The notes under the pieces are model-generated. The model had not been told where the DNA came from and ran no database searches. It worked only from the letters and a program-made list of their open reading frames with translations. A program made the position numbers and the translations under genes. 64,000 nucleotides of DNA from Cytophagales bacterium UBA2561 (GTDB lineage: Bacteria; Bacteroidota; Bacteroidia; Cytophagales; Thermoflexibacteraceae): the NCBI GenBank assembly GCA_002340355.1, contig DDLX01000043.1:303178-367177 (forward strand), given 5' to 3'. Shown here one piece after another: positions 18,709-26,706 of this stretch. Positions within the stretch are counted from its first letter, which is position 1, and the number at the start of each line of letters is the position of its first letter.

Positions 18709-20070
18709 ATGCGTTTTGTTGTCTTTTTGAGTTTATTTTATCTTTCTCTTAATTCGATTTCTGCCCAAAACTTACACGCTATTTTAGTGGCAGATACAGA
18801 ACATGCTCAAACGGGCAAGGGGCATTCCGAAAATTTGGGACGAATGCAAACTGAAGTCAGCACAATTGCCCGTTTGACAGGACTGACCCTAAAATCAACC
18901 ATCATTAAAGGGCAAAATCTGAATGCAGGAAATATCCGCACTACTCTCGAAAGCTTGGTTTGTCAGCCAGAGGATGTAGTTATTTTTTATTTTTCGGGAA
19001 CAGAATATTTGCCGACTCGATATCGTGGCGTATCAAAAGAAGCCTTTTTGGATTTAAAAAATGGTTTTCTTTCACCTTCTGGAGTAAATGAATTGATTGA
19101 GCTTCAGAAACCAAAATTAACCCTAGTTATCACTGACTTATGTAATCAGATGGACGAGAAAATGGGTTTTTCGCCTCAATTAGACAAGGGACAAATTGCC
19201 AATTATGAAAAATTGTTTCGTAAGAGTTCGGGCAATTTGTTCTTAAATAACCATGTCGCAAGAGAACAGTCCGAGTTAGCACTCAGTTCGGAGGGGAGTA
19301 TTTTTACAGGAAGTATTATTCAAGCAATTCGAGAGAATGGTAATTGGGATGATGCTATAAATCGAAGTCGTGCCTTGACAATTGGAAATTCGGGAGGTCG
19401 TCAAAATCCACAAGCAACCGCCGAAATTACAACAAGGATTAGTTCGGAAATAACCCAAATAGAAAAACCTACAGATAATTTGCCTGAAGAAATTCCAGAA
19501 AAACGTCCTCAAGAAATCCGTTTACGGCAAGAAGTCTCACCCATGAATTTAGAAGGAGAGAATATTGATGCTAATTTAGAAGTTTTTTTAGCGCAAAAAG
19601 GGAGTCAAGCAGTAGCTGATTTTCAGCAGAATTTATCCCGTTTAGCGGAAATAGGTACAACAGGGAATTATGCGGAAAGTTCAAAATTGACACAAGAAAC
19701 TTTATCTTTGTTTGCGGATACACGGCGTATTATTGAAACTTCTGGACTTTCGCAGCGAATTTCCAAAAAATTAATTCTGCCTTATTTGAGAGCATTTTAT
19801 AAGCCAAATTCGTCTCGAAAAACAGAAATTCAGTGGTATTCACCTGCTAAAATGAGTACCATTCAGAAAATGGCGGATGGAACTTATCGAGCAGATGTAA
19901 CAGTTTATCAAGAATATTTGAAAAAGGACGCTAATGGAAATTTAATTTATGGTGACCGTGTTCCGAAAAGTATGACATTGATCTTTACACCCAATACCAA
20001 TGCACCAAATGGGTATCAGATTCGTTTTGGAAATATCCGAGTAGCAGGAAGAACGATGAAAGTTCCCTAA
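18709..20070 (+). CDS. Exported caspase-like (C14) protein lacking the catalytic histidine
   Basis: This 453-residue protein has a signal peptide (to about residue 19) and a domain of caspase/metacaspase type (about 22-235). The Cys position is kept: LVITDLCNQ with C145, where family members read DxC. The strand that normally ends in S-G-H-G reads FYFSGTEY (93-100), so the catalytic His is replaced by Thr98. The C-terminal part (about 285-453) is helical then beta and unrecognised. The protein may be a non-proteolytic caspase homolog acting as a scaffold or binding domain, but a distant His could substitute. It lies 112 bases after the PKD lipoprotein gene, with no clear terminator. Confidence 0.75.
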   Translation: MRFVVFLSLFYLSLNSISAQNLHAILVADTEHAQTGKGHSENLGRMQTEVSTIARLTGLTLKSTIIKGQNLNAGNIRTTLESLVCQPEDVVIFYFSGTEYLPTRYRGVSKEAFLDLKNGFLSPSGVNELIELQKPKLTLVITDLCNQMDEKMGFSPQLDKGQIANYEKLFRKSSGNLFLNNHVAREQSELALSSEGSIFTGSIIQAIRENGNWDDAINRSRALTIGNSGGRQNPQATAEITTRISSEITQIEKPTDNLPEEIPEKRPQEIRLRQEVSPMNLEGENIDANLEVFLAQKGSQAVADFQQNLSRLAEIGTTGNYAESSKLTQETLSLFADTRRIIETSGLSQRISKKLILPYLRAFYKPNSSRKTEIQWYSPAKMSTIQKMADGTYRADVTVYQEYLKKDANGNLIYGDRVPKSMTLIFTPNTNAPNGYQIRFGNIRVAGRTMKVP

Positions 20071-20330
20071 ATTATTTTAGACTAACAAATTGAAAAACTG
20101 GCAATTTATTTGCAATAAATGAGAAAAATACATCTCGAACATTTTGTAGGATATACATCTGGAAAGAAATAAGAATTTGTATTTTAAATAGTTATTTATG
20201 ACCAATGTGAAATTTAGTATATTCCTGTAACTACCAAAAACACAATTATGTACTATTTCTTACCAAAAATTTACACTTAAATTATATTGATTTGGAAAAT
20301 AAAGTTTGTCAGATTAAACAAACAAAATTC

Positions 20331-21152
20331 ATGAAAAAAATCACATCTTTGGGACTAGCCTTCATATTGGCAATGTTAATTTTTAGTCCTTTTGTACATG
20401 CTCAATCTCCAAAAGCAGAACGCTTTGCTACAATTACCGTATCGGTTGTTAATAGTGAACGTCCGTATCATGTAGCACTTATTCGATACTATGATAAAGA
20501 TGATAATGTATTATTGAATACAAGTGAAGAATTTATGATTGAGATTTCGAAGGCGGCTCGATTCAAAACAGGTAGTATTCGTAAGACTATCCCGATTTAT
20601 CCACAAGCTAAAAAAATTATTGTTACAGTAGATAATTGTTCTGGATTACATGAAAACGATTTCACGGTAGAAGATTTGGATGCGGCAGATAGCAAATTAA
20701 CTTTTGTGTTCAAGCGAGAATTTGAAAAGCAGGTTATTGTTCGTTTCAAAGGGATTCAGGATAAAAAACCTTGTTCTTTTAAGCTTATCGGTCGGAATAC
20801 CAATGAGATCTATTATGGTGATTATGTTAAAGCACAAAAATATTTACCTAAAGAATCTAATCGAGAAGACATTCGAGTAAAAGTAGCAGAATCAACACTT
20901 TACCCTTATGAAATTGTGAATATTAAAAAGGATGTTAAGTTTAAGCCTGAAGAAAAAGAACGGTATGTAGATGTGACAGTAAAATATTTGGGTGAAGATG
21001 GAACTGCTCCTGAAGAAAGTACTGAAGAAAATCCTGATGGTGAGAATCCTGATGTAGAGGAAACTCCTACTAAACCTGTTCGAGAGGATTTTGATAGTCG
21101 AAAAGCATGGAAAAATGCCCTCAAAGAATGGAAATCGAAATACGGAGGATAA
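20331..21152 (+). CDS. Exported protein of unknown function
   Basis: The ATG at 20331 gives 273 residues beginning with a signal peptide (MKKITSLGLAFILAMLIF to about residue 25, ending VHAQ). The longer TTG reading from 20292 would bury the signal behind 13 residues. The mature part is rich in beta strand (FATITVSVVNSERPYHVALI) and ends in an acidic, proline-containing stretch (about residues 230-250) and a basic tail (KNALKEWKSKYGG). No family is recognised. The acidic stretch looks like a flexible linker. A strong terminator follows, so it is the end of a transcript. Confidence 0.75.
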   Translation: MKKITSLGLAFILAMLIFSPFVHAQSPKAERFATITVSVVNSERPYHVALIRYYDKDDNVLLNTSEEFMIEISKAARFKTGSIRKTIPIYPQAKKIIVTVDNCSGLHENDFTVEDLDAADSKLTFVFKREFEKQVIVRFKGIQDKKPCSFKLIGRNTNEIYYGDYVKAQKYLPKESNREDIRVKVAESTLYPYEIVNIKKDVKFKPEEKERYVDVTVKYLGEDGTAPEESTEENPDGENPDVEETPTKPVREDFDSRKAWKNALKEWKSKYGG

Positions 21153-21177
21153 TTTTTGAAAATCACATTTTTTAGAG

Positions 21178-21205
21178 AAAGGAGTTTTTTTAACTCCTTT
21201 TTTTT
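21178..21205 (+). terminator. Rho-independent terminator
   Basis: Stem AAAGGAGTT (21178-21186) with AACTCCTTT (21192-21200), loop of five T, followed by a T run to 21205. Confidence 0.85.
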
Positions 21206-21317
21206 GTGAAAAATCTTGCCGACCTATCCAAAATACATCACTTAAAAAAACGATAATTTTAGTAATTTTGCCTTTTCAGAATGATTCTAATTTAGTATTC
21301 CAATAGTTTTAAGTAGT

Positions 21318-22064
21318 ATGGCAGGACATAGTAAATGGGCAAATATTAAACACCGCAAAGGAGCGGCGGATGCCAAACGAGGTAAAATTTTTACCAAAAT
21401 CATTAAAGATATTATGATTGCGGTGAAAGAAAATAATAACCCTGAGCCTGATAGTAATCCACGTTTACGATTGGCGATTCAGAATGCCAAAGGTGCAAAT
21501 ATGCCAAAAGATAACATTGCTCGTGCTATCAAAAAGGCTTCAGGGGCTGGCGGTGAAACTTATGAAGAAGTTACTTACGAAGGATATGCTCCACACGGCA
21601 TTGCAGTTTTTGTCGAGTGTGCTACGGATAATACTACTCGAACCGTCCAAAATGTGCGCTCGTATTTCAATAAGTACAATGGAAGTTTGGGGAAAAATGG
21701 TTCTTTAGAATTCCTATTTGACCGAAAAGGCATTTTTGAACTTGAAAAACCAACTGATTTTGACGAAGATGATTTTTCCTTAGAAGCAATTGATGGTGGA
21801 GCAGATGAAATTGAAGTAGAGGATGATACTGTTTATGTAACGACTGCAATGGAGGATTTTGGGAATTTTCAGGCAAAATTAGAAGAAATGGGCTTAGAGG
21901 CTAAAAGTGCAGAATTACGCCGTATTCCAACAACAACCAAACTGCTTGATAATGAGTCGTTTCAGCAAGTCATGAAATTGATTGATAAATTGGATGATGA
22001 TGATGATGTGCAGAAGGTTTATCATACTTTGGAAATAACTGAAGCACAAGCTGATTTATTGTAA
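21318..22064 (+). CDS. yebC: YebC/PmpR-family protein (TACO1-like)
   Basis: This 248-residue protein begins MAGHSKWANIKHRKGAADAK, the family signature. Further typical segments are NPRLRLAIQNAKGANMPKDN and GYAPHGIAVFVECATDN, then an acidic mid-region and RRIPTTTKLL near the end. The family was annotated as DNA-binding regulators, and recent work links it to translation of proline-rich stretches; the mitochondrial homolog TACO1 is a translational activator. TAATTTTG at 21263-21270 is a possible -7 box. The protein is cytoplasmic, and no operon partner is apparent. Confidence 0.95.
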   Translation: MAGHSKWANIKHRKGAADAKRGKIFTKIIKDIMIAVKENNNPEPDSNPRLRLAIQNAKGANMPKDNIARAIKKASGAGGETYEEVTYEGYAPHGIAVFVECATDNTTRTVQNVRSYFNKYNGSLGKNGSLEFLFDRKGIFELEKPTDFDEDDFSLEAIDGGADEIEVEDDTVYVTTAMEDFGNFQAKLEEMGLEAKSAELRRIPTTTKLLDNESFQQVMKLIDKLDDDDDVQKVYHTLEITEAQADLL

Positions 22065-22142
22065 ATTCCTTATTGAGGAAGTAAAAAAGAGCAGTTTAGG
22101 TAAAATTTCTCAGAAAAATACTTCCAAAACCTAAAAACAAAG

Positions 22143-22175
22143 TTTGTATTTCCGAGCTTTTGTTTCGTATTTTTG
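22143..22175 (+). promoter_or_regulatory. Promoter of the YceI-like lipoprotein gene
   Basis: TTTG at 22143-22146, a 21-base spacer and TATTTTTG at 22168-22175 match the Bacteroidota consensus. The ATG at 22240 lies 64 bases past the -7 box. Confidence 0.65.
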
Positions 22176-22239
22176 CCTAAAGTTTTACTTTAAAATTAAA
22201 GTACCTACATCATTTTATAATTACTTTAAATCCAAAATT

Positions 22240-22950
22240 ATGAAAAAGCAGACATTTCTGAAAAGCGTTTTTGCTTTAATCTTTGCAGGTGGTTTACTGA
22301 CCTCTTGTGGTGATGCTCCTAAGAGTACTGAAACTCAAGCTACTGATTCAGTGGCAGTTGAGGAAGTACAAGCAGAAAAAGAATTAGCTGTAGATACCGC
22401 TACTAGTGTAGTGAACTGGATTGGTTCAAAACCTACAGGGGATAGACACACAGGGACATTTAATCTTAACTCAGGAACATTGAAAATCGAAGGAGACCAA
22501 ATCAAAGGTGGCGCATTCGAAATTGATATAAATTCCTTAGTTGTTACAGATATTCCTCTTGAAGATGAATATAACGCTAAATTACGAGGACACTTATTGA
22601 ATGAAGATTTCTTCCTTGTGGATAGTTTCCCAACTGCCAAATTTGAGATTACAAGTGTTGAGGCTTATACAGCTACTGAAGGCGATTCCACGGCAACTGC
22701 TGAAGGTGAAGAAGATTTATCAATTAAAGACCCTACTCATACTGTAGCAGGAAATTTGACCTTGAGAGGAGTAACTAAAAACATTACTTTCCCTGTCAAA
22801 GCAACTACGGAAGGCGAAAAAATGACCTTCGAAGCAAACTTCAATATTGACCGTACTCAATGGGATATCCATTATAATTCAGATGAATCGTTAGCAGATA
22901 AATTCATTAGTCCAAAAGTAAATATTGGATTGAGTATTAAGACGCAATAA
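22240..22950 (+). CDS. YceI-family lipoprotein
   Basis: From the ATG at 22240 the protein has 236 residues with a lipoprotein signal (lipobox LTSC). The mature domain is a YceI-like lipocalin barrel: TSVVNWIGSKPTGDRHTGTF near the start, FEIDINSLVVTDI, LNEDFFLVDSFPTAKFEI, LTLRGVTKNITFPV and a final INIGLSIK-type strand. YceI barrels bind polyisoprenoids or other amphiphiles in the periplasm. Here it is probably anchored to a membrane by the lipid. A start at 22144 would add 32 residues before the signal and overlap the promoter. Confidence 0.92.
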   Translation: MKKQTFLKSVFALIFAGGLLTSCGDAPKSTETQATDSVAVEEVQAEKELAVDTATSVVNWIGSKPTGDRHTGTFNLNSGTLKIEGDQIKGGAFEIDINSLVVTDIPLEDEYNAKLRGHLLNEDFFLVDSFPTAKFEITSVEAYTATEGDSTATAEGEEDLSIKDPTHTVAGNLTLRGVTKNITFPVKATTEGEKMTFEANFNIDRTQWDIHYNSDESLADKFISPKVNIGLSIKTQ

Positions 22951-22978
22951 TTTAAAATAGCTTTATAGCTACAATTAG

Positions 22979-23024
22979 AAGCCCAATTTTTTCGGTATTA
23001 TAAACTGAAAAGATTGGGCTTTTT
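22979..23024 (+). terminator. Rho-independent terminator after the YceI-like gene
   Basis: Stem AAGCCCAAT (22979-22987) with ATTGGGCTT (23013-23021), with extra pairing inside the loop, then T to 23024. Confidence 0.75.
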
Positions 23025-23046
23025 ATTAGTAGTAAAACCAAAATGA

Positions 23047-24465
23047 ATGATAAAAATGTCTCCTTTTTTAAGAAAAGTGTTTAAACGAATTCGTTATTTA
23101 GTAGATTCCATTTACCTTATACAAGGAATGTTATTACTTTGTAATTTACTGTTAATCTTGTATTTAACGACATTAGGCTATCATAGCCGTTTGGTTATAG
23201 GAGATGATTATGAACGTCTTTTGAGGTTAAGAGAATTAGGATTATTTGATGCGATTTTAGATTCTTATCAGTCATTTGGTGGACGAATTTTTAGTTATGT
23301 GATTTATTATACATGGCTTTCATTTTTATCTCCTTCAAGTTCGTTAGGGTTTTATACAGTTTGTTTACTTGCCTTGTATACTTTGGCATTTTATCGCTTG
23401 TATCAGTCATTTTTTCCTCATTTTTCATTTGGTTATTTACTAAACTTTGCCATTTTTACGATAGGTGGAATTTTTTATGCTTCGCTTAATTTTCAGGTTC
23501 ATTTTTGGTTGATTGGTTCAGTTTTTTATTCCTTAGGACTTGCGGCAGGAATATTGGCATTTGCGGAAGTTTTTTCCACTTCTGAAAAATGGTACTCTTA
23601 CGTAAATTTAATCATAGCTACCATACTGAGTGCAAATAGTCTAGAAAATTATTCGATTACCATTTTTGTCTTTCTGAGTACTTATTTATTCTACATTCGT
23701 TTTCTGAAAAAACAAAAAATTTCTTATAAATGGCGATGGTTTTGGGGAATTTGGACGATTTCGTTGCTCATCTTGGCATTATCCCCTGTTAATTTTAGAC
23801 GTTTAGAGGCGCATGGAATTTTATCCTTCGGAGATTTATTGTATCGGACTCGTCAAAATATCCCCTATTTCTTTGTAGAAGCTTTCCCAAGAATTGAAGC
23901 TATTTTTTATCGTTTATTTGGAATTTATGTCTACCTAGGAACACTAGTTGCTACGAAAAACTCTGCTACGAAATTCATTTTTAATACATTAACGAGTATC
24001 GTAAGTGTTTTTAGTTTTATCTTCTTGGGAGTTTTTTTAACAACTTTGATGATGGGCGGGACAGTAGGAATTGATAGGACATTAAATTACTTATTTTGTG
24101 CTTTGTTTCTCTGTTTTGGATATGTCGGATTTTTAGTTGGAAAATATTCAGGTATTCATCCCACTATTGTTCGATTTTTTGGGATACTTATTTTGATTTC
24201 ATATGCGTATCAGTTGCGTTTTGATTACATTAACCAAACCTATACAACGGCTCAACTGGCACAAGAATACGATAATCGTATTCATTACTTACAAGAAATG
24301 ACACAAACAAAAAACACGAAAGCTATCCAATTTCCTGTTTATTCCTTGAGGACTTCTCGGCTTTTATTTGTAGATTTAAGTTCTATACCTCATGAAAATA
24401 GCCAATATCAAAAAGTGCTAGGGTTAGATTATGAAGTTTGTGTTTCTACAAATTCAAACCCGTAA
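23047..24465 (+). CDS. Multi-spanning membrane protein, GT-C glycosyltransferase-like (DUF6056-like)
   Basis: This 472-residue protein has about 10-11 membrane spans. After the first span comes GDDYERLLRLRELG, an acidic pair in the first external loop, as in GT-C glycosyltransferases that use polyprenyl-linked sugars. The layout resembles the DUF6056 group of Bacteroidota and Firmicutes. A role in glycosylating surface polymers is plausible but unproven. Translation may start at 23047 or at 23056 (MSPFLRKVFK). The GHL10-like gene begins 66 bases downstream, so the two may form an operon. Confidence 0.75.
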   Translation: MIKMSPFLRKVFKRIRYLVDSIYLIQGMLLLCNLLLILYLTTLGYHSRLVIGDDYERLLRLRELGLFDAILDSYQSFGGRIFSYVIYYTWLSFLSPSSSLGFYTVCLLALYTLAFYRLYQSFFPHFSFGYLLNFAIFTIGGIFYASLNFQVHFWLIGSVFYSLGLAAGILAFAEVFSTSEKWYSYVNLIIATILSANSLENYSITIFVFLSTYLFYIRFLKKQKISYKWRWFWGIWTISLLILALSPVNFRRLEAHGILSFGDLLYRTRQNIPYFFVEAFPRIEAIFYRLFGIYVYLGTLVATKNSATKFIFNTLTSIVSVFSFIFLGVFLTTLMMGGTVGIDRTLNYLFCALFLCFGYVGFLVGKYSGIHPTIVRFFGILILISYAYQLRFDYINQTYTTAQLAQEYDNRIHYLQEMTQTKNTKAIQFPVYSLRTSRLLFVDLSSIPHENSQYQKVLGLDYEVCVSTNSNP

Positions 24466-24531
24466 CGGAATGGCTTTTACAAATCAAGAGGGTTCTTTTG
24501 AGATGTTTTGTCATAGAGAAAATCTTCATTT

Positions 24532-25935
24532 ATGTTCAGACAATTTACCTATTATACTTTTGGTGTTCTTGGCTTTTTGATGATGATTTTTATTATAGAT
24601 GCGTGTTCAAAACAAACACTTAAAGCATCTTTACAAAGGTTACGAAACAGGAAAATGACTGCTGTTCGAGGCGTACATCTTCCTCATCATACCTTAGAAA
24701 CCACAGAAAAAACAACAAAAACACTAAATTTTTGTCAAGAACTGGGAATAAATGCTGTTTTTATTCCTGTATGGGATAAGGGAGAAGTGGCTTTTCCGAG
24801 TCAAGTGATGAAAAATGTAGCTAATATTCCGTTTAATACGAAACGTTATGACCATGCCGACCCACTCCATTTTTTTATTCAAGAAGCTGATAAACGTAAA
24901 CTCAAAGTTTTTATCGTTTTTGATTTTGAACTGGATGCTTTACATCAAAAAAATACAAATCTGATTTTTCAAAATCATCCTGACCGCATTGCCATTAATG
25001 CCCAAAATAAACCTGCTCTTCGATTTGGTTCAAAGCAATTGAATACATTAAACTTTGATGTTCAGGATTTTATGACAAATCTGATTTTAGAGACAGTAAA
25101 GTTTTATAAACCTCATGGGATTCGTATTAATACGGGTTTGACTGCACAAGCAGGATATGATATCACTACCATCAAGCGTTATCAAGCTGAAAATCATGGA
25201 AAAAAACCACCTGTTTATCCGCAAGATTTTCAGTGGGTGGAATGGCGTACCAAAATTTTGACTGATTATACCGAGAGTTTGTATCGACAAATCAAAAAAA
25301 TGTCTCCCAAAATTATGATTGGTGTTATGCCTAATGAGTATCCTAAATGCAAGGCAGATAATTTACGGGATTGGATTCATCAGGTTCGGGGTGGTTTTGC
25401 GGATTTGATTTCGCCTCGATTGTATCGAGAAAACCTAAATTTATATCGAGAAAATTTGGATAATTTAATCAAATTCCAAGTTGATAAATCACATATCAAA
25501 CTAATTTTTCCTGATATTTTACCAGAGAATGGCATAGCTGATTTGCCCGAAGCGACCATCAAAGAAATGATTGCAGAGCATCGCGAACGTAAGATTTATG
25601 GTGAAATAGTACCTCTGGAGTGGCTTCAAAAATATAAAGAATTTTTTCAAACTCTTTATCGGAAACCTGTTATTTTTCCACATGAAGTAGCTCGTAAAAA
25701 ATGGAATCTTGAGAATTTAGTTACCAAAAAAGTAAAAATTCCTACTCAGGCAGCAGCAGGAGTAGCAGACACAGAATTGAACGAAGAGGAATTTACAGAA
25801 ACTATTGAGGAAGAAATACCTGAAAAAGAGGAGTTAACTCCAGATGACGAGACTCCTATTAATTCTACAGAAGACGAAACTATTGAGGAATCTATAGAGG
25901 ACGAAAATCTGGACGAAAGTGATTCGGAAATTTAA
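24532..25935 (+). CDS. GHL10-like (glycosyl hydrolase-like family 10) protein with acidic C-terminal tail
   Basis: This 467-residue protein has an N-terminal hydrophobic segment ending IIDAC, a possible but atypical lipobox (Asp at -2). The core is a TIM-barrel of the GHL10 type: AVRGVHLPHH, LGINAVFIPVWDKG, DKRKLKVFIVFDFEL, FYKPHGIRIN and FADLISPRLYREN. These domains are found in cell-surface proteins of Bacteroidota and cyanobacteria and are predicted to act on glycans. The last 60 residues are very acidic (many E and D) and probably unstructured. It follows the GT-C-like gene by 66 bases, consistent with a joint glycan role. Confidence 0.8.
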   Translation: MFRQFTYYTFGVLGFLMMIFIIDACSKQTLKASLQRLRNRKMTAVRGVHLPHHTLETTEKTTKTLNFCQELGINAVFIPVWDKGEVAFPSQVMKNVANIPFNTKRYDHADPLHFFIQEADKRKLKVFIVFDFELDALHQKNTNLIFQNHPDRIAINAQNKPALRFGSKQLNTLNFDVQDFMTNLILETVKFYKPHGIRINTGLTAQAGYDITTIKRYQAENHGKKPPVYPQDFQWVEWRTKILTDYTESLYRQIKKMSPKIMIGVMPNEYPKCKADNLRDWIHQVRGGFADLISPRLYRENLNLYRENLDNLIKFQVDKSHIKLIFPDILPENGIADLPEATIKEMIAEHRERKIYGEIVPLEWLQKYKEFFQTLYRKPVIFPHEVARKKWNLENLVTKKVKIPTQAAAGVADTELNEEEFTETIEEEIPEKEELTPDDETPINSTEDETIEESIEDENLDESDSEI

Positions 25936-25950
25936 AAGAACAAAAGGCGA

Positions 25951-25975
25951 GAGCTATCTTTATGAAGTATAGCTC
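25951..25975. terminator. Short hairpin between convergent genes
   Basis: Arms GAGCTAT (25951-25957) and ATAGCTC (25969-25975) with an 11-base loop, between the ends of the GHL10-like gene (+) and cheC (-). It is weak. Confidence 0.35.
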
Positions 25976-25976
25976 G

Positions 25977-26666
25977 TTAACCACCTAAAATACGATTAAT
26001 TACATTACGAACCTTACCCAAAATAGAAGCCAAGTCTGAGTCTGATTTGTTAGCCTCTACCATCTGGGAAGTTTCTGCCAGTGGCGCACACTCAGAAATG
26101 GTATGTGAAAACATATCAGTAAAAAAGCATACGAATTCGGCAGTAATATTGGATTTTACACCTTTGAAACTAACTGTAAAAGAAAAATCAGGTGATTCTT
26201 GGAGTCCTTCAGAGATGATATTTTTTAGCTTAGTGCGATCATATCGTAAAATCTCAGGAACATGTCCTGTAATCTGACGGTTCAAAATATCGGCATATTT
26301 CGTAACCACTGAAGCCGCAACAATATTATCTACTTCGAGAAGCATTGCCTCACGCATTTCAGGATTTCCGACCAAACTACTGGGTAATAAAATTTGACAG
26401 GCTTCCGCCGCATTGTCATACGAAAAAATCAGATAAGACTTTGCCTTTAGTTCACCTACAACATCGGTCTGCAATACAAAATAATTTTCTTCATTGATTG
26501 CCAAAGACTTCACTTTGTCAGATGGGGCTAAATGCAACGCCAGATGCTCTAGCTCCATATCATCTTGAAGCATTTTTCCAAAGGATTTTGCCGCATTGGC
26601 TAGGGCAATTTTTGCGGTATCTTGGACTAACTCGGCTTCTTCTTGCGTAAAAGAGGCACTTGCCAT
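25977..26666 (-). CDS. CheC-like chemotaxis phosphatase
   Basis: This 229-residue protein follows cheA and cheY on the same strand. The segment MLLEVDNIVAASVVTKYADI resembles the active-site helix of CheC/CheX phosphatases, in which an E-x-x-N dephosphorylates CheY-P (here E-V-D-N). The N-terminal part is related in pattern to a second, degenerate half (EEAELVQDTAKIALANAAKS), as in CheC. It probably resets the CheY encoded upstream. It starts 40 bases downstream of cheA. Family assignment rests on this motif and context. Confidence 0.75.
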   Translation of the reverse strand: MASASFTQEEAELVQDTAKIALANAAKSFGKMLQDDMELEHLALHLAPSDKVKSLAINEENYFVLQTDVVGELKAKSYLIFSYDNAAEACQILLPSSLVGNPEMREAMLLEVDNIVAASVVTKYADILNRQITGHVPEILRYDRTKLKNIISEGLQESPDFSFTVSFKGVKSNITAEFVCFFTDMFSHTISECAPLAETSQMVEANKSDSDLASILGKVRNVINRILGG

Positions 26667-26706
26667 AATTTCTTCGTTTTGTAAATGAGTAAAAAAATAA
26701 AAACTT

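Noticed and set aside
24438..24623. 61-codon frame bridging the GT-C-like and GHL10-like genes
   Set aside because: Overlaps both real genes in another frame and has no features of its own.
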